Assembly (NCBI GenBank): GCA_030323885.1
Contig: CM059187.1
Coordinates: 86,905,726-86,969,725, forward strand
Source: Branchipolynoe longqiensis
Taxonomy: Eukaryota > Annelida > Polychaeta > Phyllodocida > Polynoidae
Direction: 5' to 3'
Length of the DNA stretch: 64,000 nt
Positions 62,862-64,000 of the stretch are shown piece by piece. A program made the position numbers and the translations under genes. Under the pieces are notes generated by a model. The model was given only the letters and a program-made list of their open reading frames with translations. It ran no database searches and was not told where the DNA came from. Positions within the stretch are counted from its first letter, which is position 1, and each line of letters starts with the position of its first letter.

Positions 62862-63030
62862 AAGATTGTTTTATTTAACGACGCCTCTAGAGCACATTGA
62901 TTTTCATATTAGCGGCGGGTTTCCTCCCAAGAAATATGTCAGAATGACCATATGTTTGACATCCAATAACCGATGGTAAAATTCAATGTGATCTAGTGGT
63001 GTCATTAAATAAAACAAGCTTTAATTTATA
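62862..63030. mobile_element. Family C short palindromic copy 2, inverted
   Basis: GTTTTATTTAACGACGCCTC to ATTAAATAAAACAAGCTTTA, opposite in orientation to copy 1, which lies 170 bp away. Confidence 0.85.
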
Positions 63031-63031
63031 T

Positions 63032-63084
63032 ATATATATATATATATATCTATACATACCTATATAGAATATATATATATATAT
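63032..63084. repeat. (TA)n microsatellite
   Basis: Two TA blocks separated by CTATACATACC and TAGAA. Confidence 0.92.
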
Positions 63085-63255
63085 AGTGTCAGGATAGTGT
63101 GACTGTATGGGGTATCAGGTCATTGTGCCAGCGGCCTGGTCTTCCAGTGGGGCAGCACTATAAGGTTGCCATAAGTGCACATTGTCACAAGTCAGTACCC
63201 ATCCTAACATGACCTTAGATGCTGTTAGGATGCAAAACAACAAAACACAAACTAC
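63085..63255 (+). mobile_element. SINE-1, 5'-truncated
   Basis: GTGTCAGGATAGTGTGACTG to GTTAGGATGCAAAACAACAA. Confidence 0.85.
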
Positions 63256-63261
63256 CTGTAT

Positions 63262-63427
63262 ATAAACCGACCATCTCATCAGATCGACCACCCCTTACAT
63301 CGATCGCTTTATTTGGGTCTCAACAATACCATTTTAATCATATTCTAACTCCCTAAGCTGACCACCTCCGTAAATGGACCACTTAATGTCAGTCCCAACG
63401 TCGGTTGATTTAGCGAGGTTTTACTGT
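63262..63427. mobile_element. MITE-B, left end lost
   Basis: ACCGACCATCTCATCAGATC to TAGCGAGGTTTTACTGTA. Confidence 0.82.
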
Positions 63428-63649
63428 ATACAGTGATTATCCGTGCGAATTTGACAGTACATAAAAACACGTCGTGGGCATTAAGGCTAAAGACCCTATG
63501 CCTGTTTGTTTAGCTTGTTTTTGTGTACTTTGAGCCGGGTGCATTGCCTCATCACTGGATCTCAAAGCTCCTGCAGTACGTCAATTCCGAGATACCAAAG
63601 TTAGTGTCCACCCAGCCACTAGTGAGTGCCTACCCAGCCTACTTTGGCT

Positions 63650-64000
63650 GGCACCAGCAGGACACTGCCTCAGGCCATCCCTGCATACCGGCACCAGCAG
63701 TACACTGCCTCAGGGTGTCTCTGCATACCGGCACCAGCAGTACACTGGCTCAGGGTGTCCCTCCATGACGGCACCAGCAGTACACTGCCTCAGGGCGTCC
63801 CTGCATGCCGACACCAGCAGTACACTGCATCAGGGCGTCCCTGCATACCGGCACCAGCAGTACACTGCCTCAGGGTGTCCCTACATGCCGGCACCAGCAG
63901 TACACTGCCTCAGGGTGACCCGGCATGCCAGCACCAACAGTACACTGCCTCAGGGTGTCCCTGCATGCCAGCACCAGCGGTACACTGCCTCAGGGTGTCT
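63650..64000. repeat. 40-bp tandem satellite, open at the right edge
   Basis: Units GTGTCCCTGCATGCCGGCAC plus CAGCAGTACACTGCCTCAGG, about eight copies in the window. 63430-63649 in front is unassigned. Its ORF is short and ends in the array. Confidence 0.93.

Noticed and set aside
1..64000. Telomeric repeat or rRNA arrays
   Set aside because: No TTAGGG-type array and no rRNA-like conserved stretch was seen in the window.

Overview
The window looks like intergenic, repeat-saturated nuclear DNA from an animal. It contains no operons, no bacterial-type genes and no long open frame with a recognisable domain. The dispersed repeats are tRNA-headed SINEs with (AAC)n tails, pogo/Tc1-like palindromic MITEs beginning CAGTAAAACC or CAGTATAACC, and a retroposon ending in AAATAAAACAAGCTT-like sequence. 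These recall marine molluscs (gastropods or bivalves). That assignment comes from memory of repeat styles, with no database search. Nearly every long open frame lies in a tandem array whose unit is a multiple of three, or in a microsatellite, and I do not regard those as genes.

Layout. 0-5 kb: CACGTG minisatellite, a CpG-rich promoter-like block, a 51-bp satellite and SINEs. 5-9.5 kb: three inverted-repeat elements of an unusual 'self-mimicking' kind, whose bodies are built from short repeats matching their own ends. 10-18 kb: a TIR element with a dimeric core, dimeric SINEs, a MITE inserted in a SINE, another self-mimicking element and an 84-bp satellite. 18-30 kb: sparse AT-rich DNA, CT-rich blocks, a second TIR element carrying the same dimeric core inside different ends, a 28-bp satellite, a G-rich quadruplex-prone block and another 84-bp satellite. 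30-37 kb: SINEs, a third TIR element, a run of MITEs and the best candidate exon. 37-41 kb: a 1.2-kb pyrimidine tract, then 2.4 kb of CA-rich higher-order repeat. 41-53 kb: a dense cluster of one ~360-bp MITE family (MITE-A), interrupted by a self-mimicking element and a solo LTR. 53-58 kb: G/C-rich DNA and a 2-kb GGTGAGTTGGT array. 58-64 kb: nested transposons, a GTGTGGTG array, further MITEs and a 40-bp satellite running off the right edge.

The window records transposons inserting into one another. Several events can be read exactly from target-site duplications (TSDs): a pogo-like MITE inside a SINE (TA), a solo LTR inside a MITE (TAAG), and three ~55-67 bp retroposed pieces that hold only the 3' hairpin and tail of the SINE (TSDs of 11, 16 and 11 bp). 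These minimal pieces and the self-mimicking element group are the observations I consider most likely to be new.

Coding evidence is weak. Three short minus-strand segments (36518-36703, 18359-18550, 21022-21245) have splice-like borders or protein-like composition, but I recognise no product. Promoter-like motif clusters occur near 2.05, 11.75 and 47.3 kb.
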